Source: Candidatus Poribacteria bacterium
Lineage (GTDB): Bacteria; Poribacteria; WGA-4E; WGA-3G
Direction of reading: 5' to 3'
DNA length: 33,301 nucleotides
Assembly (NCBI GenBank): GCA_003635185.1
Contig: PYJA01000061.1
Coordinates: 1 to 33,301 of the forward strand
Shown here: positions 32,975-33,301 of the stretch, in pieces
Layout of the letters: every line of letters starts with the position of its first letter
Numbering within the stretch: the first letter of the stretch is position 1
Notes under the pieces: model-generated
Told to the model about the DNA's origin: nothing
What the model saw: only the letters and a program-made list of their open reading frames with translations
Databases searched by the model: none
Program-made: the position numbers and the translations under genes

Positions 32975-33022
32975 CCGCAATCTGGCAGATTGCGGTTTGT
33001 GGCACAAACTGGCAGTTTATGC
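32975..33022. repeat. Two adjacent 9-3-9 hairpins
   Basis: CCGCAATCT-GGC-AGATTGCGG (32975-32995, perfect) is followed by GCACAAACT-GGC-AGTTTATGC (33002-33022, one mismatch). The second matches the hairpin at 28301-28321. They look like units of a REP-like repeat family. Confidence 0.6.
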
Positions 33023-33186
33023 TACCCCTTCTATTGTCCATTATGTTCCATAATAGGTTATCAAAGTGCCCCAATAATTTCAAAGTTCACTATAAATAAC
33101 CGCGGGAATCGGGTGTGTAAATATTTTGGCAAAGTTTGGAATAAGATGCGTTGTCTGAGATGTTTCCCATTTTGCTGTCTGAATTG

Positions 33187-33213
33187 CGGATTACACGGAT
33201 TTCGCGGATTATT
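33187..33213. repeat. Short 9-bp tandem repeat (three units)
   Basis: CGGATT recurs at 33187, 33196 and 33205 with a 9-base period in a non-coding stretch. Confidence 0.4.
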
Positions 33214-33301
33214 GAGTTTGGGACTCCCAAATTCCTATTCAAAGTTTGCCGAAATCTTTTGAAAAGAAACTAATATTGCCAACCTCCCATCCGCGCCCTC
33301 C

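Noticed and set aside
1..33301. tRNA, rRNA or riboswitch elements.
   Set aside because: No cloverleaf, rRNA or known riboswitch core was recognised by eye; a covariance-model scan would be decisive.

Overview
The window is bacterial, moderately AT-rich and gene-dense. Three things suggest Candidatus Poribacteria or a close marine or sponge-associated relative: a phytanoyl-CoA dioxygenase next to a ThuA-like protein, secreted LamG and metzincin proteins, and many intergenic hairpin repeats. This assignment is by gene style only; there is no rRNA or other marker gene, so it is an inference.

Layout. 1-1350: two uncharacterised genes on the minus strand behind a sigma70-type promoter. A near-copy of that promoter at 1-85 fires leftward out of the window, so a second cassette probably lies just outside. 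A 111-bp element with 15-bp inverted ends (91-201) lies between. 1474-4491 (minus): aminotransferase, TIGR01777 epimerase and HAD protein, probably one operon. 4793-12311 (plus): TCA-cycle genes, namely a very divergent citrate synthase-like protein, isocitrate dehydrogenase and malate dehydrogenase. A four-gene cassette (DNA methyltransferase, 75-aa protein, PIN-like protein, PIN ribonuclease) sits between icd and mdh. 12333-22165 looks like a defence island: an HNH-type protein, a compact type I restriction-modification system (HsdR plus an HsdM-HsdS fusion), a 96-aa protein with a degenerate nuclease-like motif, and six tandem 201-aa paralogues that each keep an E...D...ExK nuclease-fold signature. 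dnaK (22204-24123) lies just upstream of the six-gene array on the same strand.

24203-28217 (minus): a 1017-aa secreted metzincin-like protein with internally duplicated domains, and a secreted LamG protein. 28260-28580 holds large nested inverted repeats. 28581-32065 (minus) looks like one operon (ridA, fabV, a small YgiT-like protein, ThuA-like, phytanoyl-CoA dioxygenase) with a good promoter at 32139-32167. 32220-32733 is a HicB-HicA toxin-antitoxin pair with its own promoter and a palindromic candidate operator. The last 500 bases carry no convincing gene, only relatives of the hairpin repeats seen near 28300-28490.

The best candidate for an undescribed system is the six-gene array of nuclease-fold proteins between dnaK and the type I system. 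It shows clear tandem duplication and signs of gene conversion. Second is the methyltransferase/PIN cassette that splits the TCA genes. Functions proposed for both are inference from motifs and context.
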